Assembly: GCA_963920705.1 (NCBI GenBank) | Contig: CAWUCO010000169.1 | Coordinates: forward strand, 312,501 to 376,500 | Source: Odiellus spinosus | Lineage: Eukaryota > Arthropoda > Arachnida > Opiliones > Phalangiidae | Direction: 5' to 3' | DNA length: 64,000 nucleotides | Shown here: positions 10,865 to 21,773 of the stretch, in pieces | Position numbering within the stretch: position 1 is the first letter of the stretch | Layout of the letters: every line of letters begins with the position of its first letter | Notes under the pieces: model-generated | Told to the model about the DNA's origin: nothing | What the model saw: the letters and a program-made list of their open reading frames with translations, nothing else | The model's database searches: none | Position numbers and translations under genes: made by a program

Positions 10865-13800
10865 TCAAGATAGAGCAATTTGGGACCAGAAAAAAGTGCC
10901 AATAATGCAAAATATTACCAACATCGAAATGATTCTAAGCATTCCTTTGAAATAAAATACTATCAACTCAATGACGAATGTCAAAATGGAGATCCAAGTG
11001 AAGCTGCTCCACAGATACAATAGGAAATTAACGTTCTTATTTTGCTCAAACGTGTTAGGTTCCGATGGTTTCCATAAACAAAAAGAATATTCGGAAAACC
11101 CCCTTCCCGTGACGTGTTCAATGTGAGAAAACTCCACATAACGCCGAATTCTGGCCAAAAAAATCCTTAAATTTAACGTCTTTAAACGAAAACTATAATT
11201 ACCGATTGTGACTACGTTCAGTAACACTAAACGGACTCAGCGCTGAGCTCATCGGAGAGCGATTTTTCATTGAACGGTATTTTTGAATTTCCAGTTTCAA
11301 CGTCACGATGTTCATCAGGCAGTCAAGGAAATCATCCGCTGGACGTAGGAATGAAGTTCTGATATATTGATCTCAAAATTCATTAACTATATTTAAGTGG
11401 GAAATATTATAACTGAAATTTTAACATATTTTGACGAATGCTATCTAGTTATTTTAAATTTGTTACGTAGCAAGCTTCATTTATATTTTTTGGTTAGATT
11501 CGATCGCTATTAGCAATTATTCTTTAAGCTTTTGCCACGAGGTAGAAACCGCCTTTTTACATCGTATCAATATATTCGTTCAACAACTTCTGACGTAGCG
11601 TTGCCCAAAATACTCAACGGAAACTTATTTTCTAAAAACGTGTTCTTCCCGTTGAGAGTTACTGAAAGTAGCCGTTATGTTACTTACGAAATATTCAATT
11701 CATGAAGGAGTTTCTTGGGAAACGAACGGGAAACTAGAAAAGCGTTGGAGAACCAAGTACTTGGTCGGCGACTAATATGAAGACGAGGTTTAGGTTCCGC
11801 ATCGCGACACAGCTCCGGTAACGCATCTCCGAAGCTAACGGGATCCGCGACCAATACGCTTTTACCACTAGAAATGTCGTGGCGAAAATCTTTCAACTTG
11901 TCCGTTTCGAATAGACCTTTAGTTCGTTCTACTTGTCGCCACAGTGCTTTTTCTTCGACGTTTTCCACTTTCTTTAATAAAAAATCTAAGCTTGTACCGT
12001 TTGTTGTCGGAATTATATAACATAAAATACATTATAATTAGTCTAGCCCAATAATATTTTCCCATTATGCCTAATATAATTATTTTGTAATGTTTATCTC
12101 CCCGATAAGATTGACCCATTGTTCAGTGAACCTAGATTGAAAACGCGACTTGAAAGGGAAACTTGGAGTTAAAACTGGAACAGCTTTTGAATTTCTTTCC
12201 GCAGATTTGCCCATACCAAAAAACGTACTATAGAATTTTCAAACAATTACTATGAAGGTTTTTGGTGTTACATTAATTTATAAAGTTTGGTTAAGTTTGA
12301 ATATAAGTGAAGTAAAGAATCAAACCAATCATAAGAATCCAACAGCATCCAACTTCAACGTACGGTACAGATATCACATTTTTTTCCGACATCTGGATAG
12401 CCAGGTTTCTATCAAACACTATCGTGATAGAGCTGTTGGCGACTGAATTAATATGATTGACCAGAATTAATACTTTCATGCAAACTTAATAAAACTTTAG
12501 AAATTAATTTAAACATCAAAAACGTGTCTAATAATTGTCTGAAAATTCTAGAATACGTACTTGGCCCTGGGCAGGCACCGAAGAACGTTTTTGCGTAGTA
12601 TTCCGTCTTCCCCCAGCCCCCCTTTAATTTAGCCACACTTACGCTGAAATAAGCGTGGTATAGCGAGTTTTTAAAAATCAATGGCTGCAAATTAGGCCGA
12701 TCTAGCAGGTCGCGATAATCATCAATCAAAAACGTTTTAGAAATGGCTAGTTCGGCGTTGACATTCGCTCCTAAATGAATTTTCATGATCAGAAACGAAA
12801 ATCTCCACAAAACGAGAAGTAATTTTGATCGACATGATTTGAATAAACGAAGGATGTCATTCGGATCTGATAAGATTTTTAAAAATAATTAAATATTAAA
12901 AACGTTATTAAATCCATGATTTAAAGAGAGCCTAAGAGGAAAATCGAATGCACAATTTTGTTGATAAAACAGTAAGACAGTATAATAAAAAGTCCCTTAC
13001 TCTAATTAAATGATTATTACAAAATCAGGATTTTTACCCATCTAGCATAGTTAAATCTTGTTCCACCAGCTAATCATAATATTGCTTTGGGAAAATCTTA
13101 TTACGTGATTTGTTAGATGGCGCCACTGTCTTCAACTGTGCTTCGAGAAAAACACTTTAAATTAAAATTGAATTTTTTTTTGGAAAATGTGTTGCAACCT
13201 TTCGGGGTTTGCAGCTTATATACATAATATTCTAATAAAAAGACGAGATTTAATAATTTTAATTGGCTCGTGTTCCCCTTGTTTTCAAGCAGGGTTTAAA
13301 TGGTGGTCGACAATTATATTCGAAATTTTAAAATACCTTTTTTTCGCAATTTATCTATTTTGGAAACTTTTTTGTACTAAATAACATATTATAAGGTCTA
13401 AGAAAACTAAAAAATAAGTTAAGGCGAATTACACACGATTTCCTTCAGTCTCATTTTGACGAAGAAACCTCTTACTCTTGAAGAATTCCAGTATATCAGT
13501 TACCATTCCATACAGATAATCTCCGAAAGAAAATGCAGATGTTGGACTCGAAATATTTTCAATAATTCCGATATTGACGGATAGAATAAATATTCCGAAT
13601 AGAATCGCGACAAAAACCTAACAAAATATACGTATATCTTTAACAAGTAGCGAAACTACAAATAGAAGAAGACGTATACCATGGGATTAGTTCTGAAGAA
13701 TTGCTCGGCGGCGCTTCAAACAGTCGAAATGGGTTCACCGGAGAGCATGGCGATCGGAGCGGTAAATATCTCCGCCGAAAACGTGAAGTACTTAATTCGT

Positions 13801-13929
13801 TCGTACAAGACACCAGCGGGATAAAGAATCGTATGACATTCGTCGTTATAAATTTTACCGAGGAGACCGGTCCAAGAACCATTCTGTAAACGTTGGCTTC
13901 CAGTCAGGTCGACGCATCGAAATTCGTAG
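10865..13929 (-). pseudogene. Ionotropic receptor (IR) gene, C-terminal exons with one in-frame TGA
   Basis: IRs are protostome chemosensory cation channels related to ionotropic glutamate receptors. Five minus-strand exons have compatible phases: 13929-13680, 13617-13437, 12866-12643, 11971-11688 and 11165-10865 (stop). Introns are 62, 570, 671 and 522 nt, all GT-AG; two donors are GTAAGT, while the exon-2 donor (GTGTGT) is weak. Exon 1 carries an S1 ligand-binding segment (NGSWTGLLGKIYNDE, then YERIKYFTF). Exon 2 carries M1 and the pore approach (FSFGDYLYGMVTDILEFF). Exon 3 has a hydrophobic SFLIMK segment and RDLLDRPN. Exon 4 has S2 (PRLHISRRPSTWFSNAFLVS). Exon 5 has the last membrane helix. 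Codon 71 of exon 1 (13718-13716) is TGA; otherwise about 412 codons are open. N-terminal exons were not found. It may be a pseudogene, a readthrough gene or a sequence error. Confidence 0.72.
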
Positions 13930-15690
13930 CTAAAATTAGTTCTCAATTCTTAGCGAAGGAACTGAGCGCAATTGCGTAATTCCAGCGTTTAATCTTAATG
14001 AATGCCTAACTGAAGAGATAAAGATTAATTACAAAATCTAGACAAGTTCATAAGCGTCCTCTAACGTTCCAAAAAGTGAGAGCAAAAGCAAGGCTAGTAA
14101 AGAGACATGTTAAGCATACTCTGCCTAGCCACGTGACTGTTTGGAGTTCAGGCTTGATTTACAGAGCACCACTATTTTTTAAGTTCTATTGACACCTGCG
14201 CATAGATGGCAGAGATATCACATTCTATACCGTACATAATACTTCTCCTGGCGTCATCAATTGAATTGTCAGAAAAAATTTGAATGACCGCGCTTGGTAA
14301 ATCAAGCCCTAATTCGAAACAGTCACGTGGCTTGGCAGAGTTTGCTTAACATTTACTAGCGCAAGGCAAAAGTAGGAAATAACAAAGTCACGCGCGCCTC
14401 CGTCTTCTTTATTCGTAGCAACCAAGCTCAAGGTATTGTTAGTTTGCCCGCACTGTTTGGCCGTTAGAGGACGTTTATAAGAGCCAGGTTTTCTTATTCA
14501 TCTTTATCAATTGCCATACGGTGTTACATTGTTAATATACCTAGCGCTCGGAATTCGAGTAACTTTTGTTAATTGAATTTGAATAAGAGCATCGTGAATT
14601 TCAATCCGTTCGCGAAAGAAATATCCATTTCTTATTTGAGTTAACGTATATCCGAACTCGTACTTATTGTTAGAGGAAATTGATACGTTATACGAGTTAT
14701 TCGCCGATCAGAACAATTTGAAACTCGAGTTTCTTCGCTGATTTTAACCCAAATTGAGATCTCGAAATTAGAATGTAGCAAATAAGTCGCTGTTCCTTTC
14801 AATTTAGATTAAAATATTTCCTTCTACACGAATTTTGAGAAACGTCATAATTCTATCTTCGCATTATCCGTTCGAATAAACGCGTAATTTGTTTATTAAA
14901 CAAGCTTCAAAATTTTATCTCGGAATAATTCGTATCCATTTGATACTCGTCTGTTTATATAATTTGTGGTTTGATATTAACGAACAATTTATAGGAGATT
15001 AAAATATCCGAATCCGAGCTCTAAATATCCCTATGTTTAATTTAAATATAAATAAACCTATAATTGTTGGAAGAAGTGAAATAAGAGAAGAAATCAAATA
15101 GCGTTCCAGTTCTGTCAAACGGTTGGCCAGTCATTGAGCAATTGATCGATGACCATGGCGGAGACTAACAAGGAGATAAGAAGAATTATGTAGTCGTCGC
15201 GATCGAGATTTGAGCCACCACGATCTTTGAATCTTTTAACCTTCGTGCAACTTATAAAATTACAATTGCTGGATGACCATAAATAAAAACCCCCAAAACA
15301 TTAGCGAAAAAAATGGGAAATTTTTCCTCGATTTATATATGAATGTTTTTAGAAATATAGAATAATATGAGACAATTATTATTGAAATTCTAGAAAATAA
15401 AGCTTTCAAATATGAAGTTATAATAACATACGCTCTTCCAAAGGAATTTTGGTTCAATAATTTCAGGGTGAAAACTGCCTTATTTCTTATTTTAAAACCA
15501 AACAAAGTGAGCGGAAGGAAACTTGACTCAATTTCCTGAAACATTTTCACTGAATTATTGTTTTTGGACGGCATTTCAATTAAAAAAAAATTAAATTTAA
15601 ATTATGTAGTATTTTAGTGCTATATTCAAAACATGAGTGGAAATGCTCAAATATGGAAGAAATCTTAAAAAATGGAAGTTATAGGAACTT
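13930..15690. other. No assignable exon; upstream side of the IR gene
   Basis: The N-terminal IR exons should lie upstream on the minus strand, but none is convincing. Two minus-strand open stretches (about 14530-14700, and 15118-15270 with a hydrophobic ILLISLLVSAMVI core) could be exons but match nothing I recognise. A small MITE occupies 14089-14365. Confidence 0.35.
14089..14365. mobile_element. 277-bp MITE with GCAAAAG target duplication
   Basis: The ~75-bp terminal inverted repeats (CAAGGCTAGTAAAGAGACAT on the left; the right end reads in to CTAGCGCAAG) are flanked by the 7-bp direct repeat GCAAAAG at 14082-14088 and 14366-14372. Termini resemble the larger inverted repeat at 1001-1925. 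A 7-8-bp duplication fits hAT- or P-like elements, but the superfamily is not settled. Confidence 0.7.
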
Positions 15691-15951
15691 TAAAAGTTAA
15701 AAATAGGTTTAAATGTACGGTTAAGACAAGAGATTAAGATTAAAATATAAATAAAACTGATATTTATTTACATAATACAAATTGAGGAGACAGTTTCAAC
15801 CGTGCTTATTCGTGCTTCGTTGATTGAATAACGAACCACGGCTCGAAACTGTCTCCTCAATTTGTATTATGTAAACATATATCAGTTATATTTTTATTTT
15901 AATCTTAATCTCGTGTCTTCTTCGTACATTTAAACCTATTTTTAACTTTTT
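15691..15951. repeat. Foldback element, ~115-bp arms
   Basis: Near-perfect inverted repeat: the arm starting TAAAAGTTAAAAATAGGTTT pairs with the one ending AAACCTATTTTTAACTTTTTA. The loop (about 15805-15835) holds a smaller GTTATTC/GAATAAC pair. No coding content. Confidence 0.8.
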
Positions 15952-17044
15952 AATAATTTCTAGATAATAAAAGTAATATAGTATTTATAGAAACCTATAG
16001 GAACACATTGAAAATATAGAAAAAACTGATAAAGTTATGCGGTCACCCTGCAATTGATTAGCAATGTAGGACTTACGTGTATTACGCAAATAACTAAGCG
16101 TTGAAAAGCCGAGACGTTCATCTTGTAATCTTCCTTAAACGCGTAATTTTCGTAAATAATCAGTAAAGATAACTAGAAGTACGCTACGTTCAATAAAGAG
16201 TCCTCATTTGATTCATTTTTTTTTCGTATGGTTGAGTCACTTCTGAGAAAAGTAACGGCAAATTAGAAAGATTAAGGCCCTTCCTTCAATTTTTCCTGTT
16301 TTATTCAGTGTTTTGGGGTTGGAATATGTCATATTTTAAATAGTTTTATGGTAAATTGGTTTTTGTTAATTTTAAGATTTAACAAACAGAATATGGCCCT
16401 TATACTAAAACGTAACAGAATTGGTTTATGTTAATTAATTTGGAATATAATTAATTTTAAAAACGTCGATTTTTAGGTTTCCAAGTTCTTCGTTTCGTCG
16501 CCAAATCTATCGAAATAATGTGTCAAATTATAAAATTATGGTTGAGAATTGTAGAGGAATAGTCTAATAAGAACATGTAATGATTTAAGATTTCTATATT
16601 AATTAGTCACGAATTAAATTAATGTTAAAATCTGATGAGTTATATTTCCAGTTTTTAATTTTCATTTTTCTCGGCGAATTATAAGCCAGGGACTCTGTAA
16701 CTATAATATGTTTCGTGTATGGAGGTTATTCCACAATTAAGATGCTATTTGAATTTTTCAATTCATTTTAATTAGAGATTTGGCGACGAAACAATTGTCT
16801 ATAGATTGTGTACCCTTTGTACAGCGCTGACAAGTCATACTAGGTTCGAATATGGTATAGAATGTTTGTTTGGCCATTTCTTAATAGGTGGCTCTGGTAA
16901 ATGAACGATGGGTTGCACTTGCTATTCCCAATTTTTATCCCGCTTCCGCAATAACCCATTATCAAAATTAAAAAATAAAGTCACTCTCCCCCTTTCGGAG
17001 GTAACAGTCAGTCCCCTTCCCTAAAAAAAGAAGAGAATAGAGCA

Positions 17045-17195
17045 CTTCGCGGGTAGAAAAGGGGGTAGGCATCCTTCAGTATCAGGCATACAAAAGGGTA
17101 TTAACCCCGTGCTCTCATGCAGTGAGAGCACGGGGCTCATCCCCCTTTATATGTATGATACCGAAGGATGCCTACCCCCCTTTCTACTTCGTCCC
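17045..17195. repeat. Long hairpin with perfect CCCCGTGCTCTCA core
   Basis: The outer arms AGAAAAGGGGGTAGGCATCC and GGATGCCTACCCCCCTTTCT pair. The centre is a perfect stem, CCCCGTGCTCTCA against TGAGAGCACGGGG with a TGCAG loop. Total foldback ~140 nt. It could be a MITE or a small-RNA precursor; the sequence alone does not decide. Confidence 0.75.
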
Positions 17196-17208
17196 AACCT
17201 TGAAAAAA

Positions 17209-17245
17209 GCCAACATCTTAATGGTTCCCATGGAAGATGTTGGCT
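17209..17245. repeat. Hairpin with 12-bp perfect stem
   Basis: AGCCAACATCTT pairs with AAGATGTTGGCT around a loop containing GGTTCCCATGG. It follows CCCAACCTTGAAAAAA, a motif found again near 17713, suggesting a duplicated unit around the next foldback. Confidence 0.75.
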
Positions 17246-17278
17246 AGTTATTTAGCGGCTCTTAAAGGGAGAATGCAA

Positions 17279-17664
17279 CCTAATTAGTGATTTTTAATCG
17301 ATTCCTTATCGTTTAAATAGGCCTAGTCCACCAGTAAAAAGTTTACAAAACAAATATTATACTAGAAATAAATTTAAAAATTATTCCGAAAATATGCTTA
17401 GCGGGATTCATGGAGATCCTGATTTCCTCACGTGTAAGGTCTAGCGAACAATCGAACGCGTGGAGATCTCGCGTGAACGACCGGTCTTCGCTCATTTGGT
17501 CGCTAGACCTTGCACCGAGGAAATTCAGGATCTCCATGAATCCCGCTAAGCCTATTTTCGGGGCAAGTTTTAAATTTATTTTTAGTTTAATATTTGTTTG
17601 TTAATTTGTTTAATGATGGATTAGGCCTAATTAAACGATAAGGAATCGATAAAAAAATCACTTG
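17279..17664. repeat. ~385-bp foldback element
   Basis: Arms of about 190 bp invert around a centre near 17470. The outer blocks contain ATCGATTCCTTATCGTTTAA and its complement; inner blocks contain CATGGAGATCCTGA and TCAGGATCTCCATG. The look-alike open frames on both strands come from the palindrome. Confidence 0.8.
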
Positions 17665-18332
17665 TTTAAGGTTGGTTTCAAGGCTGGCAAATTTATAGAT
17701 AGATAATCTTCGACCCAACCTTGAAAAAAAGACATCTTCAATAGAAACAGGTGTCTCTTTTATTGCTGGATCCATGATTATTCTATAATACCAACTATTG
17801 TACGATTTCAATTTTCTTTGTACCAACTGTGTCACAGAGAAACTTCTATAGTGCCACAGCATAGTAGCTATAAGTATTCTATACTAAATGTTTGAAAGAT
17901 GCGTCTAAACAATCTAAATTGATTAGATATAGCTAATACGTTATAAATCGTAACTCCCTTGGCAAAAAAGGGAGGAAATAGACTTTAGAATAGGTCAAAT
18001 CTAGTTTTGAAAAGAAAAGGTTTTTTAAACAAACACCTGTGAGTCAGAGAGAGGCCGGCGGGACTTGATAAAATTAAAAAGACCGCCCACCGGGTCCATC
18101 CTCTCGCAATTTTTTCACTTCACTTCGCAGGCAGTTAGCAAACTATCAAAACCTTTGGGGGATTATTACACATAGTCAACCCTCATAGAGACTAAAATAA
18201 CATATGCAAACTGTTCTTGAACCCGAGTACTGTGTCGAAAAATAAGCGAAATTTTATCCTTATTTTAACTATTTCTTTTTTCCGCCACCAAACGAAAAAA
18301 TTCGTAACTTTTCAACTAAGGAAGGGCCTTAA

Positions 18333-19168
18333 GAAGCAACCACCACCATAAGACTGTAAATTAACTTTTCATACGTTAGTGACATCTATACTACCGCATT
18401 ATCTGATACGTATTAAAATTACTTTTAATTATCACGTTGATTACTCGGAGATCCCTAACGATTTTAATAAAAAACAATTAATCATACTTTTGTAAAATAA
18501 GTAATGATTTGGTTTATAGCGATAATTTACGCGATAAACGGCAGCATATACAAATGAGTCTAACTTATGGTAATTATTTTTCTTAAGGTTTTGTTTCATT
18601 TTGCTCCCACTGTATTAAATATATATTTAAGCATATAATAATATAAACAAAACCACAAAGTAAATAGAAACTAACACGCATAGGCAATATATATTATAAA
18701 TTCAAATAGGTACGTCTTTAAGAATGTACAGTGTTATTACAATGAAACGTTTTGTCTTCTCGGAAATTGTTTCCATTAACGTGTATTTATTGTTTTTTAG
18801 AAATTAATTTATCTAAAAAGAAAAAGATGAACCAGTCAGCTATAAATGTAAATTACTTTACTTTGCCTTCGGTACCCTCGATTTACACGCGCACGCAATC
18901 CACCTATCAGCGAACACAATTAACAATTCAAATATGATGGCACTGAAAAGCGTTTAAATATTGTATTGAAAACATTTGTAAATATTTCTATGAAATAAGA
19001 ACTGAAAAGAGTGAGGTGATGGCAAGTACTAAAGGCACATTCGACGCGCGACTTTGTGAAGTTCTCCAACTAACAGTCAGAACATTAAATGTTTTTGGAA
19101 TCTCTACATGAAAACCGTGTAAAACACACTCGCTTATTCGGGTTTATCATACAGTAGCTTTTATTCTT
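18333..19168. other. No gene seen
   Basis: AT-rich; no repeat structure or coding family noticed. Confidence 0.4.
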
Positions 19169-19458
19169 ATGCTGGTACATTTCTTAAGACTAGCAGCTAG
19201 TGCTCCTGCGGACCGAGAAACAGGAATTGAGAAATTCGGCAATCTATATTTTATAATCGGTGGTGAAAGCGTTTTCAATCAAATTTCGTCAGTCGGATTT
19301 AGTTTAATATGCTTTTGCAACATTTGCTTGTTTTACCGGTTCAGCCTGAGAGAAAATGGATTTTACGCCAATGCAGAATATGCTTTTGGACAATTGATGA
19401 ACTCTTTAGGCCCGATACAGAGAAAGCAATTGATGGAAAGAGTACGTCAATTCCAGGT
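19169..19458 (+). other. Possible host-gene exon, unassigned
   Basis: A plus-strand frame of ~96 codons has a hydrophobic, Cys/Phe-rich segment near its middle (GFSLICFCNICLFY) followed by a charged amphipathic stretch. It ends at a possible donor (GTACGA near 19456). The mixture would suit a membrane-protein exon such as a chemoreceptor, but no family was recognised and the acceptor side was not identified. Confidence 0.22.
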
Positions 19459-19689
19459 ACGAATTATTACTTTTAGGATGAAACACTAAAAATCCAAAAA
19501 ACAGCTTTCATTTAAAAACTGATTCTGACAACAATATGGAAAATTGAATTTTGTCGCACCTCCTCGTTGTATTACCGGTTTGTCACTCGCTTTTCTAAAT
19601 AGTAATTTAATCAAGATTGGCGCGCACTGAAAATTAAGCGCTTAAATGCTCGTTAGATAACCACAATTCTGGCAGGCTGAAAAAACTAC

Positions 19690-20285
19690 ACACTAAAGTA
19701 GCCGCACCCTTTTCTCTCACCCCTCCTCCCCACCTGTGGTGTGCGCAGGGTAAGGGTAGTGTTACTCACCTTGTCGTGGTAAGGGGCCCGAGTTCATAGT
19801 CTCGCACTGTGTTCCGCGAGTGGGTAACACGGCCGTCTCACCCCAACCCTTCCGACTCACGGAGGTCCTAGGCGTGTACTTCGTTCCCTGTGGGTCATCC
19901 TCCCCAACGGACTGCGCCCTAGCCGGGCTGGGGCTGACGAACCCGGTTACCGGTTTCCAATTTGGGGCTAAGCCAGGGCTGAACCAGCACGTAATAGGGG
20001 GGTATTCCCGTTTCGGCGGGGTACCAGCCTCGGCGTCCTCCTACACCTTAGAGTCGGTCCTTGTGGGTCACGGTTATATAATGGGGACCGTAGGGCACTG
20101 CTGTGTGCGTTTTGGTCGCTAAGCCAGCTCTTCCAACTTCAGCTACCTTAGTATCTCTGCACGTGTGTGTGGATGCACTTGCTCTACATAGCCTTGCTAC
20201 CCGTTCCAGGCGTGGTTTCGCGCGTGGCACTTAGCGGACGGATAATGTAGCCACACGTATTGGCGGGGGTGTTGTCGGCCCCCTT
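19690..20285. other. GC- and CpG-rich block in AT-rich DNA
   Basis: About 600 bp are sharply more GC- and CpG-rich than both flanks. A 100-codon plus-strand frame (19820-20122) shows no domain. The abrupt composition change and lack of a gene suggest an inserted element, for example a non-LTR untranslated region. This is inference only. Confidence 0.35.
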
Positions 20286-20504
20286 ACAAAACATTTCTTA
20301 AGAATTCTTCAAAAACAAATTGAGGTAATGTCTCAAGAAATTCTCAAGAAAATTCCTATAGAGTCCTTTGGATATTTGGCACCTTTTTCCTTAGAAACAT
20401 TCCTAAAAGTTCTTTAGAAAATACTCCATTAGTTTTTCTAAAGATATTATTATATGTAGTTCTTAAGATTTTTCTTTGTAGTGATTAAAATCCTTTTTCT
20501 TTGA

Positions 20505-20672
20505 CTCCCTCGGATTATCCCTTCGACTACCTCGGATTGCCCCTTCGACTCCCTCGGATTGCCCCTTCGACTCCCTCGGATTGCCCCTTCGACTCCCTCG
20601 GATTGCCCCTTCGACTCCCTCGGATTATCCCTTCGACTCACTCGGATTATCCCTTCGACTCCCTCGGATTAT
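20505..20672. repeat. 22-bp minisatellite
   Basis: About seven to eight tandem copies of a 22-bp unit beginning CTCGGATTGCCCCTTCGACT, with CTCGGATTATCCCTT variants at both edges. The unit is not a multiple of three, so the repetitive frames through it are artefacts. Confidence 0.9.
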
Positions 20673-20684
20673 CGGCCTTTTTGT

Positions 20685-20993
20685 TCAAATTTCATTAGTA
20701 ATTTTATTTTTATTGCTGGCCTCTTTGAAGATTTTACTTAGCTCATTCTGACCTTTTGAGTTAATTTCTTTAACAACATCTTGCATATTTTTATGCTGAG
20801 ATTCATTTAGAGTTAGGCTAGCTTGTTCTATTTTCTTTTCCAGTTCCTTGATTTTTCGGTTTAAACTGCCTCGATTTTGTTTGTTTTCTTGGAATCTTTT
20901 GGTTCTTGATTTGGGTGTTAAGACGCTTATTCTGCAATGAGATGTAACAGATACTCTTCTACGTTTTGTCCTTGGTGTCATACTTTCTTTCAC
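20685..20993 (-). other. Coiled-coil open frame, unassigned
   Basis: About 102 codons: a basic N-terminus (TPRTKRRR), then a Lys/Glu-rich heptad region (LNRKIKELEKKIEQ). Such basic-plus-coiled-coil segments occur between the DNA-binding and catalytic parts of some eukaryotic transposases, but nothing here proves that. It may belong with the exon-like frame at 21489-21773 on the same strand. Confidence 0.3.
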
Positions 20994-21488
20994 TTTCTTC
21001 TGTTTTAAAATGTATCTTGAACATAAGAAATATACATAATTAACTTCATATCTATAGTGGTAGCCCTGTATACAGGTTAGGGGTGGGCGAGTACTCGGCT
21101 CGAGACTCGATAAGAAAATTTTCAGATTCTCGACTAACTTCGTCCTTAAAATCAGGTTTTTAAGACTCGATAAGGACTCAAACCATAGTCTAGCTTATCG
21201 AGTCTTTCTGGCATTTTGATTTAAACCCTTTAGTAAATTAATTACCGCTTGAGATAGCGACATTTTCCACATTGATAAATTCCATCATTATAGTTGTCTT
21301 TATTCACGTTACTTGGAGGCACATACCAAACCAGGCATTCTTTAGACTGAAGTCTTTTGAAAGGATATTTAATAGTCTCCAGTTTTTTGGTATTAAAATA
21401 TTTTTGCTGACTCTCATTCTAAAAATATCGAAGTTAATTTATTTCCCCTACTCTAAACCTAGGAGTTCTACATTTTAAATTATAATTT
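20994..21488. other. No gene seen
   Basis: Contains repeated GACTCGATAAG motifs and an inverse CTTATCGAGTC copy (about 21105-21205), possibly a small MITE. Confidence 0.35.
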
Positions 21489-21773
21489 TTATTTACCAGG
21501 GTAAAACACCCAAGAATCTCCTAATTCTGAAACTGCTTCATAAACAATTTGCAAATTGACATCTACATTTTCTGAATCTGGATCAAACACTTTTGAGGCT
21601 GGAGTTTTAAATAGGATGCGTGTTGTAACTGCCCCGGTGATTGAAAATATAAGCCTTACAGGTGAAGCAAAGTAATTGGAGCTCAATCCAAGAATTTCAT
21701 CTCGTGTAACTTCTATTTGAAAAAGGCTTTTGCAACGGTTTCTCAATTGAGTAATAATTATACCATCTATTAA
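21489..21773 (-). other. Exon-like open frame, unassigned
   Basis: About 95 codons. Near its 3' end the reading runs into CCTG|GTAAAT, a plausible splice donor near 21500, giving an exon rather than a full gene. Its 5' side is cut by the left edge of the 4.4-kb repeat at 21774, so the repeat may have inserted beside or within this gene. Product unknown. Confidence 0.3.

Larger units (their letters stand above)
16276..18328. mobile_element. TTAA-flanked piggyBac-like non-autonomous element
   Basis: GGCCCTTCCTT at 16276 and its exact inverse AAGGAAGGGCC ending at 18328 are each bordered by TTAA (16272-16275 and 18329-18332), the target duplication of piggyBac-type transposons. No DDD transposase is readable inside. 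Much of the interior is occupied by the foldback structures at 17045-17664, which may be secondary insertions. Confidence 0.5.

Noticed and set aside
13640-13889. Alternative frames on both strands over the first IR exon, including one suggesting a frameshift
   Set aside because: The phase-0 splice at 13680/13617 joins the receptor frame without a shift; a single TGA explains the interruption better.
17343-17604. Look-alike 64-codon frames on both strands
   Set aside because: They mirror each other because the region is a foldback palindrome.
20450-20741. Repetitive frames on both strands across the 22-bp repeat
   Set aside because: Unit length is not a multiple of three and the frames merely read through the minisatellite.
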